Shown here in pieces: positions 36,230-46,660 of a stretch of 64,000 nucleotides of DNA. The position numbers were made by a program, and so were the translations under genes. The DNA lies in contig NZ_JAIVLL010000002.1 of assembly GCF_020524625.1 (NCBI RefSeq), positions 124,001 through 188,000 on the forward strand, read 5' to 3'. Below the pieces are notes generated by a model. That model saw only the letters and a list, made by a program, of their open reading frames with translations, did not search any database and was not told the DNA's origin. Source of the stretch: Brevundimonas poindexterae (GTDB lineage Bacteria > Pseudomonadota > Alphaproteobacteria > Caulobacterales > Caulobacteraceae). Within the stretch, counting starts at the first letter, position 1. Every line of letters starts with the position of its first letter.

Positions 36230-36922
36230 ATGACTGATCCGACCGCCCAGGAACCGACGATGGAGGAGATCCTGGCGTCGATCCGCCGGATCATCTCGGA
36301 AGACGACGCGCCGGCCGAGACCGCGGCCGCTGCGCCTGAACCGGCGCCCGAACCGACCCCGGCGCCTGAACCCGCGCCCCAACCTGCCCCGGTGGCCGAG
36401 GCCGCTCCGGAACCTGAGCCCGAGCCGGCGCCCGGGCCTTCCGACGACGACGACGACGTGCTGGAGCTGACCCAGCGCTATGAGCCGCCGGCCGAGAGCC
36501 CGGCCCAGGACACGCCCCCTGCGGAAGAGACGCTGGGCGATCTGGACATCGGCTCGGCCGACCCCTTCCCCGTCGACGAGGCCGCGCCCGAGCCGGCCCC
36601 GCAACCCGCGCCCGCCGCCCAGGCCCCGCAACCTGCGGCCCCGGATGACGACGCGCTGGTCAGCGACGCGACGGCCGCCTCGGCCGCCGGTGCCTTTGCC
36701 GGTCTGGCCGCCGCCCTGCGTCCGGCGCCCGCCGCGGCGTCCAGGGGGGCGAGCAGCGCCGGCAGCAGCGCGACCATCGACGAACTGGTCCGCAGCCTGC
36801 TGAGCCCCATGCTGCGCGAAATGCTCAAGGAGTGGCTGGACGCCAACCTGCAGGGCATCGTCGAGGCCGAGGTACGCAAGGAAGTCGACCGCGTATCGCG
36901 GCTGAACGGTGCGCCCCGCTAG
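36230..36922 (+). CDS. popZ: polar organizing protein PopZ
   Basis: This 230-residue protein has the PopZ layout. An N-terminal binding helix MEEILASIRRIISED (residues 11-25) is followed by a long disordered Pro-Ala-Glu linker (residues 27-150) and a C-terminal oligomerisation region (IDELVRSLLSPMLREMLKEWLDANLQ). PopZ forms a polar hub that anchors the centromere-ParB complex and gathers cell-cycle kinases including those of the CckA pathway. The tolC-popZ-valS order matches Caulobacter as I recall it. The linker is somewhat longer than in Caulobacter, to my recollection. Confidence 0.93.
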   Translation: MTDPTAQEPTMEEILASIRRIISEDDAPAETAAAAPEPAPEPTPAPEPAPQPAPVAEAAPEPEPEPAPGPSDDDDDVLELTQRYEPPAESPAQDTPPAEETLGDLDIGSADPFPVDEAAPEPAPQPAPAAQAPQPAAPDDDALVSDATAASAAGAFAGLAAALRPAPAAASRGASSAGSSATIDELVRSLLSPMLREMLKEWLDANLQGIVEAEVRKEVDRVSRLNGAPR

Positions 36923-36954
36923 CCTCTGACCCTGACTTCGTCCTAAAGACTGAA

Positions 36955-36984
36955 GGGGGCGGCTCCGGCGGGGCCGCCCCCTTT
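36955..36984 (+). terminator. popZ terminator
   Basis: A 9-bp GC stem (36955-36963 with 36973-36981) around a 9-base loop is followed by TTTCGTTT. It lies 33 bases after the popZ stop. Confidence 0.7.
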
Positions 36985-37101
36985 CGTTTGCCTCCTGCCC
37001 CGCACGACATGTCCACACCGGTGATTGTCGAGACCAGATAACCCTTGGCCCTCAAGTAGCGAGGCTCCGCGAGCCGAGCGATAGGGCAAAAGAAGACCGT
37101 C

Positions 37102-39816
37102 ATGCTTGAGAAGAATTTCGAACCGCAAAGCGCCGAGCCCCGCCTGTACCAGGCGTGGGAGGAGAGCGGCCTGTTCGCCCCGAAGACAGGGGGCGCGGCC
37201 GAGGCCTATTCCATCGTCATTCCGCCGCCGAACGTGACGGGCAGCCTGCACATCGGCCATGCGCTGAACAACACCCTGCAGGATATCCTGGCCCGCTATC
37301 ACCGGATGAAGGGCAAGGCGGTGCTGTGGCTGCCGGGCACGGACCACGCGGGCATCGCGACGCAGATGGTGGTCGAGCGCAAACTGGCCGCCGAGGGCAA
37401 TCAGGGGCGGCGCGACATGGGCCGCGAGGCCTTCATCGACAAGGTCTGGGAATGGAAGGCCGAGTCGGGCGGCACCATCGTGCGCCAGCTGCGCCGGCTG
37501 GGCGCCTCGTGCGACTGGTCCCGCGAGCGCTTCACCCTGGACGAAGGGCTGAACGCCGCCGTCCGCAAGGTGTTCGTCCAGCTGTATCGCGACGGCCTGA
37601 TCTATCGCGACAAGCGGCTGGTGAACTGGGACCCGCATTTCCAGACCGCCATCTCGGACCTCGAGGTCGAGCAGAAGGAGGTCGACGGCGCCTATTGGCA
37701 TTTCGCCTATCCGCTCGCGGACGGCGTGACCTATGAGCACCCGGTCGCCTTCGACGACGACGGCAAGGCGACGGAGTGGGAGACGCGCGACCATATCGTC
37801 GTCGCCACCACCCGGCCCGAGACCATGCTGGGCGACACCGGCGTGGCCGTGCACCCGGACGATGACCGCTATGCCGGGCTGGTGGGCAAGGCCGTGATCC
37901 TGCCGATCACGGATCGCCGCGTGCCGATCGTCGCCGATGACTATGCCGATCCGACCAAGGGCTCGGGCGCGGTCAAGATCACGCCGGCGCATGACTTCAA
38001 CGACTTCCAGGTCGGCAAGCGGGCGGGCCTCGCCACGCTCAACATCATGGACTCGCTGGCCCGGATCACGGCGGCGGACTGTCCCGATGTGCCCGCCGAC
38101 TATGAAGGCATGGACCGCTTCGCGGCGCGGAAGGCCATCGTCGCCCGCGCGGAGGAAGAGGGCTGGCTGAAGGCCATCGAGAAGACGAAGCATATGGTCC
38201 CGCACGGCGACCGCTCGGGCGTGGTCATCGAACCGTGGCTGACGGACCAGTGGTACGTTGATGCGAAGACGTTGGCCCAGCCGGCCATTGCGGCGGTCGA
38301 GACGGGCAAGACCACCTTCGAACCCGCCAGCTATTCCAAGATCTATTTCGAGTGGCTGCGGAACATCGAGCCCTGGTGCATTTCGCGTCAGCTGTGGTGG
38401 GGACACCGGATTCCCGCCTGGTACGACGCCGACGGTACCATCATCGTCGCCGAGACCGAGGAGGAGGCCCTCGCCCAGGCGGGCGGCAAGACCCTGACGC
38501 AGGACGAGGACGTCCTCGACACCTGGTTCAGCTCGGCCCTGTGGCCCTTCTCGACCATGGGCTGGCCTGAGAAGACCGAGGATCTGGCGCGCTTCTATCC
38601 AACCAGCGACCTCGTGACCGCCGCCGACATCATCTTCTTCTGGGTGGCCCGGATGATGATGATGGGGCTGCACTTCATGGACGAGGTGCCCTTCCACCGC
38701 GTGATCATCAACGGTCTGGTCCGTGACGAGAAGGGCCAGAAGATGAGCAAGTCCAAGGGCAACGTCATCGACCCGCTGGAGATCATCGACGATCTGGGCG
38801 CCGACCCGCTGCGCTTCACCATGGCCATCCTGTCGGGCACGCGTGACATCAAGCTGAGCCGTCAGCGGATCGAGGGCTATCGCAACTTCGGCACCAAGCT
38901 GTGGAATGCGGCGCGCTTCAGCCAGATGAACGGCTGCGCCCGCGTGGAAGGCTTTGACCCGGCGTCGGCCGAGGCCACCATCAACCGCTGGATCCGCGGC
39001 GAACTGGTCAAGGCCGAGCGCGAGGTGGCGTCGGCCATTGAGGGCGGCCGCTTCGACGATGCGGCGGGCGCGCTCTACCGCTTTGTCTGGAACGTGTTCT
39101 GCGACTGGTATCTGGAACTGGCCAAGCCGGTGTTCCAGGGAGCGGATGCAGCGGCACGCGACGAGACGCGGGCCATGACCGCCTGGGTGCTGGACCAGAC
39201 TATCAAGCTGATGCATCCGGTCATGCCCTTCATCACCGAAGAGCTGTGGGCCCAGACCGCCGACAATGGCGCCGCGCGCAGCGAGCCCCTGCTGATCGGC
39301 GCGGCCTGGCCCGATCTGGCCGACAGCCTGATCGATGCGGAGGCTGCGGCCGAGGTCAGCTGGCTGATCGAGACGGTCGAGGCGATCCGCTCGCTGAAGG
39401 GCGAGATGAATGTCGCCACCGCCCGCCCGCCGCTCAGCTTCATCGCGCCGGATGCCGCGACAGCCGCCCGGGTCGAGCGCTATCGCGATATCCTGATGAC
39501 GCTGGCGCGCGTGTCCGAGGTTTCGGTCGCCGAGGCCGCGCCCGAGGGGGCCGTGACCTTCGTCGCCGGGGGGGCCACCGCGGCCCTGACGCTGGCCGGT
39601 CTGGTCGACATCGCCGCCGAGCGCGCCCGCCTGACCAAGGAAATCGCCGCCTTTGACAGCGACATCGGCCACTTCGGCAAGAAGCTGAACAACCCGAACT
39701 TTGTCTCGCGCGCCGCGCCGGAGGTGGTTCAGGAGCAGCGCGACAAGCTGGCCGAGGCCGAAGCCGGCAAGGCGCGGCTGAACGAGGCGCTCGAGCGTCT
39801 GAGCCGTCTGGGGTGA
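37102..39816 (+). CDS. valS: valine--tRNA ligase
   Basis: This 904-residue class I synthetase has the HIGH motif ([16 protein letters not shown]), a CP1 editing domain and [14 protein letters not shown]-terminal coiled coil ends [11 protein letters not shown]. It charges tRNA-Val and hydrolyses Thr-tRNA-Val. Length is normal. Its stop overlaps the GTG start of tlyA. Confidence 0.98.
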   Translation: MLEKNFEPQSAEPRLYQAWEESGLFAPKTGGAAEAYSIVIPPPNVTGSLHIGHALNNTLQDILARYHRMKGKAVLWLPGTDHAGIATQMVVERKLAAEGNQGRRDMGREAFIDKVWEWKAESGGTIVRQLRRLGASCDWSRERFTLDEGLNAAVRKVFVQLYRDGLIYRDKRLVNWDPHFQTAISDLEVEQKEVDGAYWHFAYPLADGVTYEHPVAFDDDGKATEWETRDHIVVATTRPETMLGDTGVAVHPDDDRYAGLVGKAVILPITDRRVPIVADDYADPTKGSGAVKITPAHDFNDFQVGKRAGLATLNIMDSLARITAADCPDVPADYEGMDRFAARKAIVARAEEEGWLKAIEKTKHMVPHGDRSGVVIEPWLTDQWYVDAKTLAQPAIAAVETGKTTFEPASYSKIYFEWLRNIEPWCISRQLWWGHRIPAWYDADGTIIVAETEEEALAQAGGKTLTQDEDVLDTWFSSALWPFSTMGWPEKTEDLARFYPTSDLVTAADIIFFWVARMMMMGLHFMDEVPFHRVIINGLVRDEKGQKMSKSKGNVIDPLEIIDDLGADPLRFTMAILSGTRDIKLSRQRIEGYRNFGTKLWNAARFSQMNGCARVEGFDPASAEATINRWIRGELVKAEREVASAIEGGRFDDAAGALYRFVWNVFCDWYLELAKPVFQGADAAARDETRAMTAWVLDQTIKLMHPVMPFITEELWAQTADNGAARSEPLLIGAAWPDLADSLIDAEAAAEVSWLIETVEAIRSLKGEMNVATARPPLSFIAPDAATAARVERYRDILMTLARVSEVSVAEAAPEGAVTFVAGGATAALTLAGLVDIAAERARLTKEIAAFDSDIGHFGKKLNNPNFVSRAAPEVVQEQRDKLAEAEAGKARLNEALERLSRLG

Positions 39817-40541
39817 GGCTGGACCAGACCCTGGTCGCACGGGGCCTGTTCGACAGCCGGGCCCGCGCCCGCGCCGCCATCGAGGCGGGGGGTGTGACGG
39901 TCGACGGCCGGGTGGCGACCAAGGCCTCCCTGGCCGTGGCCGACGACGCCGTGATCACCGCCGAGGCGGCGCATCCCTTTGTCGGGCGCGGGGCGCTGAA
40001 GCTGGATCATGCCCTGACCCTGTGGCCGGTCGCGGTCGAGGGGCGGACGGTTCTGGATGTCGGCGCCTCAACCGGGGGATTCACCGAAGTCTGCCTGCTG
40101 CGGGGCGCGGCCCGGGTGCTGGCGGTCGATGTCGGTCAGGGGCAGTTGCACCCCCGGCTGGCCGCCGACCCGCGCGTGGTCAATCTGGAGCAGACCGATG
40201 CCCGGGCCCTGACTGCTGAACAGGTCAACCCCGCGCCGGAGCTGGTGGTCTGTGATGCCAGCTTCATCAGCCTGCTGAAGGTGCTGCCCGTGCCCCTGTC
40301 GCTGGCGGCGCCGGGCGCCGATCTGGTGGCGCTGGTCAAACCGCAGTTCGAGGCGGTAGACCGCAAGTCGGTCGGGCGCGGCGGCGTGGTGCGCGATCCC
40401 GACGTTCGCGAGGCGGCGCTGGCGCGCGTCACCGCAGGCCTTGAGGCGCTGGGCTGGACCCTTCAGGCGACCGCCGAAAGTCCCGTCACCGGCGGCGACG
40501 GCAATGTCGAATATCTGCTGTGGGCGAAAGGGCCCGCCTGA
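39813..40541 (+). CDS. tlyA: TlyA family rRNA methyltransferase / hemolysin A
   Basis: This 242-residue protein has an N-terminal S4 RNA-binding domain ([25 protein letters not shown]) and an FtsJ-like methyltransferase domain ([34 protein letters not shown]). TlyA enzymes 2'-O-methylate cytidines in 16S and 23S rRNA. The GTG start overlaps the valS stop by four bases, so it is coupled to valS. Confidence 0.93.
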   Translation: MRLDQTLVARGLFDSRARARAAIEAGGVTVDGRVATKASLAVADDAVITAEAAHPFVGRGALKLDHALTLWPVAVEGRTVLDVGASTGGFTEVCLLRGAARVLAVDVGQGQLHPRLAADPRVVNLEQTDARALTAEQVNPAPELVVCDASFISLLKVLPVPLSLAAPGADLVALVKPQFEAVDRKSVGRGGVVRDPDVREAALARVTAGLEALGWTLQATAESPVTGGDGNVEYLLWAKGPA

Positions 40542-40564
40542 ATAGGCCTGGGCTGAATTGAGGA

Positions 40565-40598
40565 GACGCCGCCGGTGGATTGCTCCTCCGGCGGCGTC
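40565..40598. terminator. bidirectional terminator-like hairpin
   Basis: A perfect 11-bp stem (40565-40575 with 40588-40598) lies between the convergent tlyA and glycine-zipper genes. T-runs are short. Confidence 0.55.
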
Positions 40599-40631
40599 CC
40601 TCCACGTCGTCGACAGACAGGGGGGCTGAAA

Positions 40632-41285
40632 TTAGTCGACGACGCGATACTGTCCCCAGGCGTCGCGGCAGGCGCGGACGTAGCGCACCTCCTGACGGCC
40701 ATCGGGAAGACGGATGACACTCTCGCTCAGGCGGCAGTCCTCGCCCCGGGCACGGGTGTCGTAGCGACGATCGTCATAGCCGCGATCGTCGTAGCGGCGG
40801 TCTGAGTAGCCGCGATCCTCATAGCCATAGCGGTTGTCCGCATAGCCATAGTTCCGGTCATAGGCGCGGCTGTCATAGCTGCGACTGTCGTAGGCCCGGT
40901 TGTCGTAGCCATAGCCGTTGCCATAGCCGTCCGACGGATACGCGCGGCGCGGATCGCGGGCGGGGGCGCAGTCGACGCTTCCGCCTCCCACACCGGCGCC
41001 GATCATGGCGCCGACGACACCGCCCAGAACACTGCCTTCGGTGCGGCGGCCCCGGGCCCCCATCTGGGAGCCGGCGACGGCGCCGATCACGGCCCCGAAG
41101 GTGGCCCCGGCGGCCTGGCGCTGCTGGCGATCGGACTCACAGTACGCTTGCTGCGAATAGGGCTGGTCGTAACCGTACGACCGGTCATAGCCGTAGCTCT
41201 GGGCCAGGGTCGGCGTGGCGGCCAGCAGGCCCCCGGCGGCCATGGCCGAGGCCAGAATGCCGGCGCGGAAAGATGTCTTGCGCAT
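40632..41285 (-). CDS. glycine-zipper surface protein, Tyr-Asp-Arg rich
   Basis: This 217-residue exported protein has a signal peptide (ending TPTLAQ) and a Tyr-Gly-Asp-rich stretch. A glycine zipper (FGAVIGAVAGSQMGARGRR...VLGGVVGAMIGAGVGG) resembles the 17-kDa surface antigen family. Next come about 70 residues of repeats of the type YDSRAYD and RGYDDRRYD, then a conserved end (CRLSESVIRLPDGRQEVRYV). It is probably associated with the outer membrane. GGAGCCGAC upstream of the ATG supports the start. Confidence 0.8.
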   Translation of the reverse strand: MRKTSFRAGILASAMAAGGLLAATPTLAQSYGYDRSYGYDQPYSQQAYCESDRQQRQAAGATFGAVIGAVAGSQMGARGRRTEGSVLGGVVGAMIGAGVGGGSVDCAPARDPRRAYPSDGYGNGYGYDNRAYDSRSYDSRAYDRNYGYADNRYGYEDRGYSDRRYDDRGYDDRRYDTRARGEDCRLSESVIRLPDGRQEVRYVRACRDAWGQYRVVD

Positions 41286-41432
41286 GGTCGGCTCCTTGAA
41301 GTTCCCGGAGCCGTCTGGCCCCTGTCACCCTCCTTGTAGGGGAGCGCGACTGAACGGCATTTGAGCGGGCTGTTCATCTTCGTTCAGGTTTGGGCGCGTT
41401 GCCCTCACGCCCGAAAGCTGCTTGGAGGCGGC

Positions 41433-42668
41433 ATGCGCGAACGGCTGACGATTTCCCATGTGGGCGCCCAGGGCGACGGGGTGGCCCCCGGCCCGGTGTT
41501 TGTGCCCCTGACCCTCGCCGGCGAGGTCGTCGAGGCCGAGGTGCGCGACGGGCGCGCGGGCGACGTCACGGTGATCACGCCCTCGCCCGAGCGGCAGGAG
41601 GCCCCCTGCCCCCATTTCGGTACCTGTGGCGGCTGCGCCCTGCAGCACTGGCAGACCGAACCCTATCTGGCGTGGAAGGGCGAACAGGTACGACTGGCGC
41701 TGGGTCGGCAGGGTCTGGAGACTGAGCTCCGCCCCACAGTCGGCATTCCCCCGGCCACGCGTCGTCGGCTGGCGCTGCATGCCCGGCGGATGGGCGACGG
41801 CGCGGTCGTGCTGGGGTTCAAGGCGAGGAAATCCTGGTCGCTGGTGCCTATAGAGACCTGCGTGGTGTCCGACCCGCGTCTGGTCGAGGCCCTGCCCCGG
41901 CTGCGGCGGATCGCGTCGGCGGTGCTGGACCACCCCAAGTCGGCCCCCACCCTGCATGTCACCCTGACCGAGACCGGTCTGGACGTCGACATCACCGGCG
42001 TCGAGCGCCGCTCGGGCGGACTGTCGGGTGACCGGCGGATGGAGGCCATCCGCGCCGCCGAGGCCGCCGATCTGGCACGGCTGAGCCTTGCGGGCGAGGT
42101 GCTCGCCATGCGCCGCGCGCCCCGGGTGCGTTTCGGCGGCGCCGAGGTGACCCTGCCGCCCGGCGGCTTCCTGCAGGCCGTGCCCGAGGCCGAGTCCGCC
42201 ATGGTCGAGCGGGTCTTGGACGGGGTGAAGGGGGCAAAACGCATCGCCGACCTGTTCTGCGGCGCCGGCACCTTCACCTTTCCGCTGGCGTCGGTCGCCC
42301 CGGTGCTGGCCGCCGATGCGGCTGAAGGCGGCATTGTCGCACTGAAAGCCGGGCGCGCGGGGCTGAAGGGCCTCTCGCCCATCGAGGCCGTGGCCCGCGA
42401 CCTGTTCCGCCGCCCGCTGACGCCGCATGACCTGAAGGGCATCGACACTGTGGTGTTCGACCCGCCCCGCGCAGGCGCCCAGGCCCAGGTCGAGCAGATC
42501 GCGGCCTCAAAGGCGACAACCGTGGTCGGCGTGTCCTGCAATCCGGTGACCTTTGCGCGCGACGCCCGGGTGCTGGTTGACGCGGGCTTCCGGCTCGAAG
42601 AAGTCACGCCCGTGGACCAGTTCCTGTGGTCCGCCCACGTCGAACTGGTCGGCACCTTCCGGCGATAG
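41433..42668 (+). CDS. class I SAM-dependent RNA methyltransferase (TrmA/RlmD family)
   Basis: This 411-residue protein has an N-terminal TRAM domain, an iron-sulfur cysteine set (CPHFGTCGGC, with a fourth at ETCVVSD), SAM motif DLFCGAGTFTFPLA and catalytic VSCNPVTFARD. It fits 5-methyluridine methyltransferases of 23S rRNA or tRNA. GGAGGCGGC directly before the ATG at 41433 decides the start. The exact target (U747 or U1939 type) cannot be told here. Confidence 0.9.
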   Translation: MRERLTISHVGAQGDGVAPGPVFVPLTLAGEVVEAEVRDGRAGDVTVITPSPERQEAPCPHFGTCGGCALQHWQTEPYLAWKGEQVRLALGRQGLETELRPTVGIPPATRRRLALHARRMGDGAVVLGFKARKSWSLVPIETCVVSDPRLVEALPRLRRIASAVLDHPKSAPTLHVTLTETGLDVDITGVERRSGGLSGDRRMEAIRAAEAADLARLSLAGEVLAMRRAPRVRFGGAEVTLPPGGFLQAVPEAESAMVERVLDGVKGAKRIADLFCGAGTFTFPLASVAPVLAADAAEGGIVALKAGRAGLKGLSPIEAVARDLFRRPLTPHDLKGIDTVVFDPPRAGAQAQVEQIAASKATTVVGVSCNPVTFARDARVLVDAGFRLEEVTPVDQFLWSAHVELVGTFRR

Positions 42669-42671
42669 GCC

Positions 42672-43760
42672 TCAGGCCACGTCGAACAGGTCCATCTGGG
42701 GCCGGAATTCGGGCGGGACCCTGAACCGGCCGAGGTCCAGCAGGGGATAGGGCTGGTCGAGGCCATAGCGCTTGGCCGCCGCGCGATAGCGGGTGGCGAT
42801 CAGCTGGGCGACGGGGCCGGTGCCCTTCATCCGCTGGGACCAGTCGGCGTCATAGTCCTTGCCGCCGCGCATCTGGCGGACCAGCGACATGACGCGTTTT
42901 GCTCGGTCCGGCCGGGCATCCTCCAGCCATTCGCGGAACAGGTCCTTGATCTCCAGCGGCAGGCGCAGGGTGACATACATGGCGCGGGTCGCACCGGCCT
43001 TCGCCGCCGCCTTCAGCACATCCTCAAGCTCATGGTCGTTGAGGCCCGGGATGACGGGGGCAAAGCCGACGCCAACAGGCACGCCGGCATCGGCCAGGCG
43101 TTTGATCGCCTCCAGCCGCTTTTCGGGGGTCGAGGCGCGCGGCTCCATCGCCCGGGCGAGCGACCGGTCGAGGGTGGTAATTGAGACGAAGACCTGGGCC
43201 AGGTTCTCGCGCCCCATGGGGCCGAGGATGTCGATGTCGCGCGTAACCCGAAACGACTTGGTGATCAGGCTGAAGGGCTGGTTGAAGCGCTGCATGACCT
43301 GCAAAAGGCTACGGGTCGTCTGGCGCTCGTCCTCGACGGGCTGATAGGGGTCAGTGTTGCCGCCCACATGGATGCGCTTGCAGACATATTTCGGATGGGC
43401 CAGCTCCTGCTCCAGCAGGCGGGCGGCGTCCGGCTTGACGAAGATCCGGCTCTCGAAATCCAGCCCCGGCGACATCCCCATCCAGGCGTGCGACGGTCGG
43501 GCATAGCAATAGATGCAGCCGTGCTCGCAGCCCTTGTAGGGATTGATCGAGCGGTCAAAGCCAACGTCCGGGCTGGTGTTCTTCGAGATGATGGTTCTGG
43601 GCCGCTCGACCAGCTGTTCGGTTCGCAGCGGAGCGACCTCTGCGTCATCATCGGTCCAGCCGTCGTCCATAGCCTCGGTCGTATTGGCCTCATACCGACC
43701 GGTGGCATTGGAACGCGCGCCCCTGCCCCTGGGCGCCTTGCGGGCTGTCGCTTCGACCAT
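42672..43760 (-). CDS. PA0069 family radical SAM protein
   Basis: This 362-residue protein carries the CxxxCxxC cluster motif in CEHGCIYCYARPSH and later ITTLDRSLARAMEPR and PVIPGLNDHELEDVL. This matches the PA0069/Rv2578c radical SAM group, related to spore photoproduct lyase-like enzymes, with unknown reaction. It is convergent with the preceding methyltransferase, 3 bases apart. Confidence 0.9.
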   Translation of the reverse strand: MVEATARKAPRGRGARSNATGRYEANTTEAMDDGWTDDDAEVAPLRTEQLVERPRTIISKNTSPDVGFDRSINPYKGCEHGCIYCYARPSHAWMGMSPGLDFESRIFVKPDAARLLEQELAHPKYVCKRIHVGGNTDPYQPVEDERQTTRSLLQVMQRFNQPFSLITKSFRVTRDIDILGPMGRENLAQVFVSITTLDRSLARAMEPRASTPEKRLEAIKRLADAGVPVGVGFAPVIPGLNDHELEDVLKAAAKAGATRAMYVTLRLPLEIKDLFREWLEDARPDRAKRVMSLVRQMRGGKDYDADWSQRMKGTGPVAQLIATRYRAAAKRYGLDQPYPLLDLGRFRVPPEFRPQMDLFDVA

Positions 43761-43799
43761 GGCTGAAGCCTAGCCGAAGAACGAGAACAAAACAAGAAC

Positions 43800-43876
43800 T
43801 GGCGACCCCGGCAGGACTCCAACCTGCGACCTCGGCTTTAGGAAAGCCTTGCTCTATGCAGCTGAGCTACGGGGCC
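43800..43876 (-). tRNA. tRNA-Arg (CCT)
   Basis: A 77-base cloverleaf is read on the minus strand: acceptor GGCCCCG with CGGGGTC (one G-T pair), anticodon CCT in loop TTCCTAA, T-arm GCAGG/CCTGC, discriminator G and encoded CCA. The top pair of the anticodon stem is a mismatch. Confidence 0.93.
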
Positions 43877-44170
43877 GTCGGGCGAGGACCTAGCGGGTCG
43901 CGCGAAACAGGGGAAGCGCCCGGACGGTGTCGGCACTGAAAAACCTGCGGGACGGGCGGCTGACCCGCTTTCCGATTGTGGTTAATCGGCATTAAGATAC
44001 AATATGTTGCGGTGAACAAACCCCGAATCGCGGGGTGTCAGTGATTCGGTCCTGATTCGTTTCGCGCTTGTTCCACCGGCCCTGTCCCGCGCGTTAATCG
44101 CCCGCCTTGGCGGCCCTGCCGCGATTATCCGGTTGAGTCCGGTCGCGACCCGCCCCACCTTTATCCGGTC

Positions 44171-46660
44171 ATGAGTGATCGCCCCACAGGTCAGTCGGCG
44201 GCCCGGGTCGTGGCGGTGCTGGGCCCGACCAATACCGGCAAGACCCATCTGGCGGTCGAGCGGATGCTGGGCCATGCCTCGGGCATGATCGGACTACCGC
44301 TGCGGCTGCTGGCGCGCGAGGTCTATGAGCGGATCGCGAAACAGAGGGGCGCGGCCTCGGTCGCCCTGATCACGGGCGAGGAGAAGATCGTCCCCGAGCG
44401 GCCGCGCTATTTCGTCTCGACCGTCGAGGCCATGCCCATGGACCGGGCGGTGGACTTTGTCGCGGTGGACGAGATCCAGCTGGTGGCCGACCCCGAGCGG
44501 GGGCATCTGTTCACCCACCGGCTGCTGCATGCCCGGGGCCGGTTCGAAACCATGTTCCTGGGCGCCGGAACCATGGCGCCCCTGATCCGGCGGCTGGTGG
44601 ACGATGTCGAGATCCGCGAGCGGGAGCGTCTGTCAGAGCTGAGCTATGCCGGGCCGTCCAAGCTGACGCGCCTGCCCAAACGATCAGCCGTCGTCGCCTT
44701 CTCGGCCGAGCAGGTCTATGCGATCGCCGAACTGTTGCGGCGCCAGAGGGGCGGGGCGGCGGTGGTCATGGGCGCGCTCAGCCCCCGCACGCGCAACGCC
44801 CAGGTCGCCCTGTTCCAGTCGGGCGAGGTCGACTTTCTGGTGGCGACGGATGCCATCGGCATGGGGCTGAACATGGATGTCGACCATGTGGCCTTTGCCG
44901 GGCTGAAGAAGTTCGACGGGCGGCGGACTAGGCACCTGCACGCCCACGAGATCGGCCAGATCGCCGGGCGGGCCGGGCGCCATATGCGGAACGGCACCTT
45001 TGGCGTGACGGCCCAGGCCCAGGACCTCGACCCTGACCTGGTCGAGCAGGTGGTCGAGCACCGGTTCGACCCGGTGCGGGCGGCGGAATGGCGGAATGCC
45101 CGGCTGGACTTCGACAGCCTGCCCGGCCTGATCCGCTCGCTGGAGACCCGGCCTGACCATCCGGGGCTGGTCCTGTCGGCGCCGGCGCTGGACGAGGTGC
45201 TGCTGAGGCGGGTGGCGCGCGAGGAGGATGTGCAGCGCATCGCCCGGTCGCGCGGCAGTCTGATGCGGCTGTGGGACTGCTGCCAGATGCCCGACTTCCA
45301 GAAGACCACGCCGGAGCAGCATTTCCAGCTGGTCATGCATCTGTTCGAGGCCCTGACCGGGCCGGGTGGGCGGGTGACCGAAGACTGGTTCGCGGGGCGC
45401 TTTGCTGGCCTTGATCGCGATGACGGCCAGATCGACCGGATTTCCGCGCGCCTCGCCGGGGTGCGGACGCTCAGCTACATCGCCAACCGGCCGGGCTGGC
45501 TGGAGGCCTCGGCTCACTGGCGCGAGCGCACCCGGGCGCTGGAAGACCGGCTGTCGGATGTGCTGCACGAGCGGCTGACCGCGCGCTTCGTCGACCGGCG
45601 CACCACGGTCCTGATGCAGGCGCTGAAGGACTATGGGCAGGCCGACACCCAGGTTTCTGACGACGGGCAGGTGGCCGTCGAGGGCCAGACCGTCGGGCGG
45701 CTGACCGGCATCACCTTTGAGGCCGAGGCCGGAGCCAGCGCGCTGGAGACGCGGGCGCTGGGCCGGGCGGCGCGGCAGGCCGTGGCACCGGAGATCGAGC
45801 GACGCCTGGGCCAGCTGGCGGCCGAACCGGACGAGGCCTTTGGCCTGCTCCCTGACGGGGCCGTGCTGTGGCGCGGCGCCTGGACAGGGCAGATTGATCC
45901 CGGTGGGGACTGGTTCGCCCCGCGGGTGCGGCTGTTGGGTGAACTGGGTTCAGCACCGGCACGTGAACGGGCGCAGCGGCGGCTGGAGGCCTGGTTGGCG
46001 GGTGAGACAGGCCGGGCGCTGAAACCCCTGAAACGGCTGAAGACGGCGGTCGAGAGTGGCGCCCTGAAGGGACTGCCGCGCGGGCTGGCCTTCCGTCTGC
46101 TGGAGGCCGGCGGCGTCATCGACAGGGCCGAGGTGGAACGCGATCTGGCCGCGCTCAGTCAGGCTGAACGCCGCACGCTGCGGACCTTCGGCGTGCGCAT
46201 GGGTGCCCATTCCGTCTGGCTGCCGGCCCTATTGAAGGCCCGCCCCCGCGCGGTCGCGCAGGCGTTCACCGGCGGCTGGGCGTTCCGGGGGCGCAGCCAG
46301 GGCCTGACGCTGTTGCCGTCTCCTCCTCCGCCGCCGCGCAGGTTATCGGCCTTCGGTCTGCGCGCGGTGGGTCGCTACGTAGCCCCGGTCGAATTGCTGG
46401 AGACGATGGCCGAACGGCGGGCGGCGGGAAAGGGCACGCTGTCCGAGGAAGACCTGCAGGCCCTTGGAATGACCATCGGCGAGGCCAATGGCCTGACTGC
46501 AGCCCTGAAGACGACCCGCAAGCGTCAGCCCGACCGACCGGGAAAGACACCGAAGCCGGTGAAGGACTCCCCGTTCGCGGTCCTGCGGACGCTGGCCGCG
46601 CCGCTGGACCCGGCCGCCCGCACCAAACGCCGCCGCCCGCGCAAGGCGCGCAAGGCCTAG
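44171..46660 (+). CDS. SUV3-like DEAD/H RNA helicase
   Basis: This 829-residue protein has Walker A in GPTNTGKTH, DEIQ for motif II, TDAIGMGLNMD and QIAGRAGRH for motif VI. This is the SUV3 group, whose mitochondrial member works in RNA turnover with a 3'-5' nuclease. The C-terminus is rich in Lys and Arg (KRRRPRKARKA), probably for RNA binding. The function in bacteria is little studied. Its upstream region carries three GANTC sites (44025, 44043, 44054). The last four bases overlap the convergent gene at 46657. Confidence 0.9.
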   Translation: MSDRPTGQSAARVVAVLGPTNTGKTHLAVERMLGHASGMIGLPLRLLAREVYERIAKQRGAASVALITGEEKIVPERPRYFVSTVEAMPMDRAVDFVAVDEIQLVADPERGHLFTHRLLHARGRFETMFLGAGTMAPLIRRLVDDVEIRERERLSELSYAGPSKLTRLPKRSAVVAFSAEQVYAIAELLRRQRGGAAVVMGALSPRTRNAQVALFQSGEVDFLVATDAIGMGLNMDVDHVAFAGLKKFDGRRTRHLHAHEIGQIAGRAGRHMRNGTFGVTAQAQDLDPDLVEQVVEHRFDPVRAAEWRNARLDFDSLPGLIRSLETRPDHPGLVLSAPALDEVLLRRVAREEDVQRIARSRGSLMRLWDCCQMPDFQKTTPEQHFQLVMHLFEALTGPGGRVTEDWFAGRFAGLDRDDGQIDRISARLAGVRTLSYIANRPGWLEASAHWRERTRALEDRLSDVLHERLTARFVDRRTTVLMQALKDYGQADTQVSDDGQVAVEGQTVGRLTGITFEAEAGASALETRALGRAARQAVAPEIERRLGQLAAEPDEAFGLLPDGAVLWRGAWTGQIDPGGDWFAPRVRLLGELGSAPARERAQRRLEAWLAGETGRALKPLKRLKTAVESGALKGLPRGLAFRLLEAGGVIDRAEVERDLAALSQAERRTLRTFGVRMGAHSVWLPALLKARPRAVAQAFTGGWAFRGRSQGLTLLPSPPPPPRRLSAFGLRAVGRYVAPVELLETMAERRAAGKGTLSEEDLQALGMTIGEANGLTAALKTTRKRQPDRPGKTPKPVKDSPFAVLRTLAAPLDPAARTKRRRPRKARKA

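Noticed and set aside
43800..43876. tRNA-Arg as an attachment site for an integrative element
   Set aside because: No integrase, no partial tRNA duplicate and no change in base composition on either side.
43981..44170. AT-rich patch with TTAA pairs and GANTC sites considered as a possible replication origin
   Set aside because: The TTAA pairs have six-base spacing rather than seven, no DnaA box cluster is seen, and origin-linked genes such as hemE are absent.
43982..44275. A 97-residue minus-strand frame over the helicase promoter
   Set aside because: It overlaps the helicase start and tRNA-like spacing, has no ribosome site and no family resemblance.
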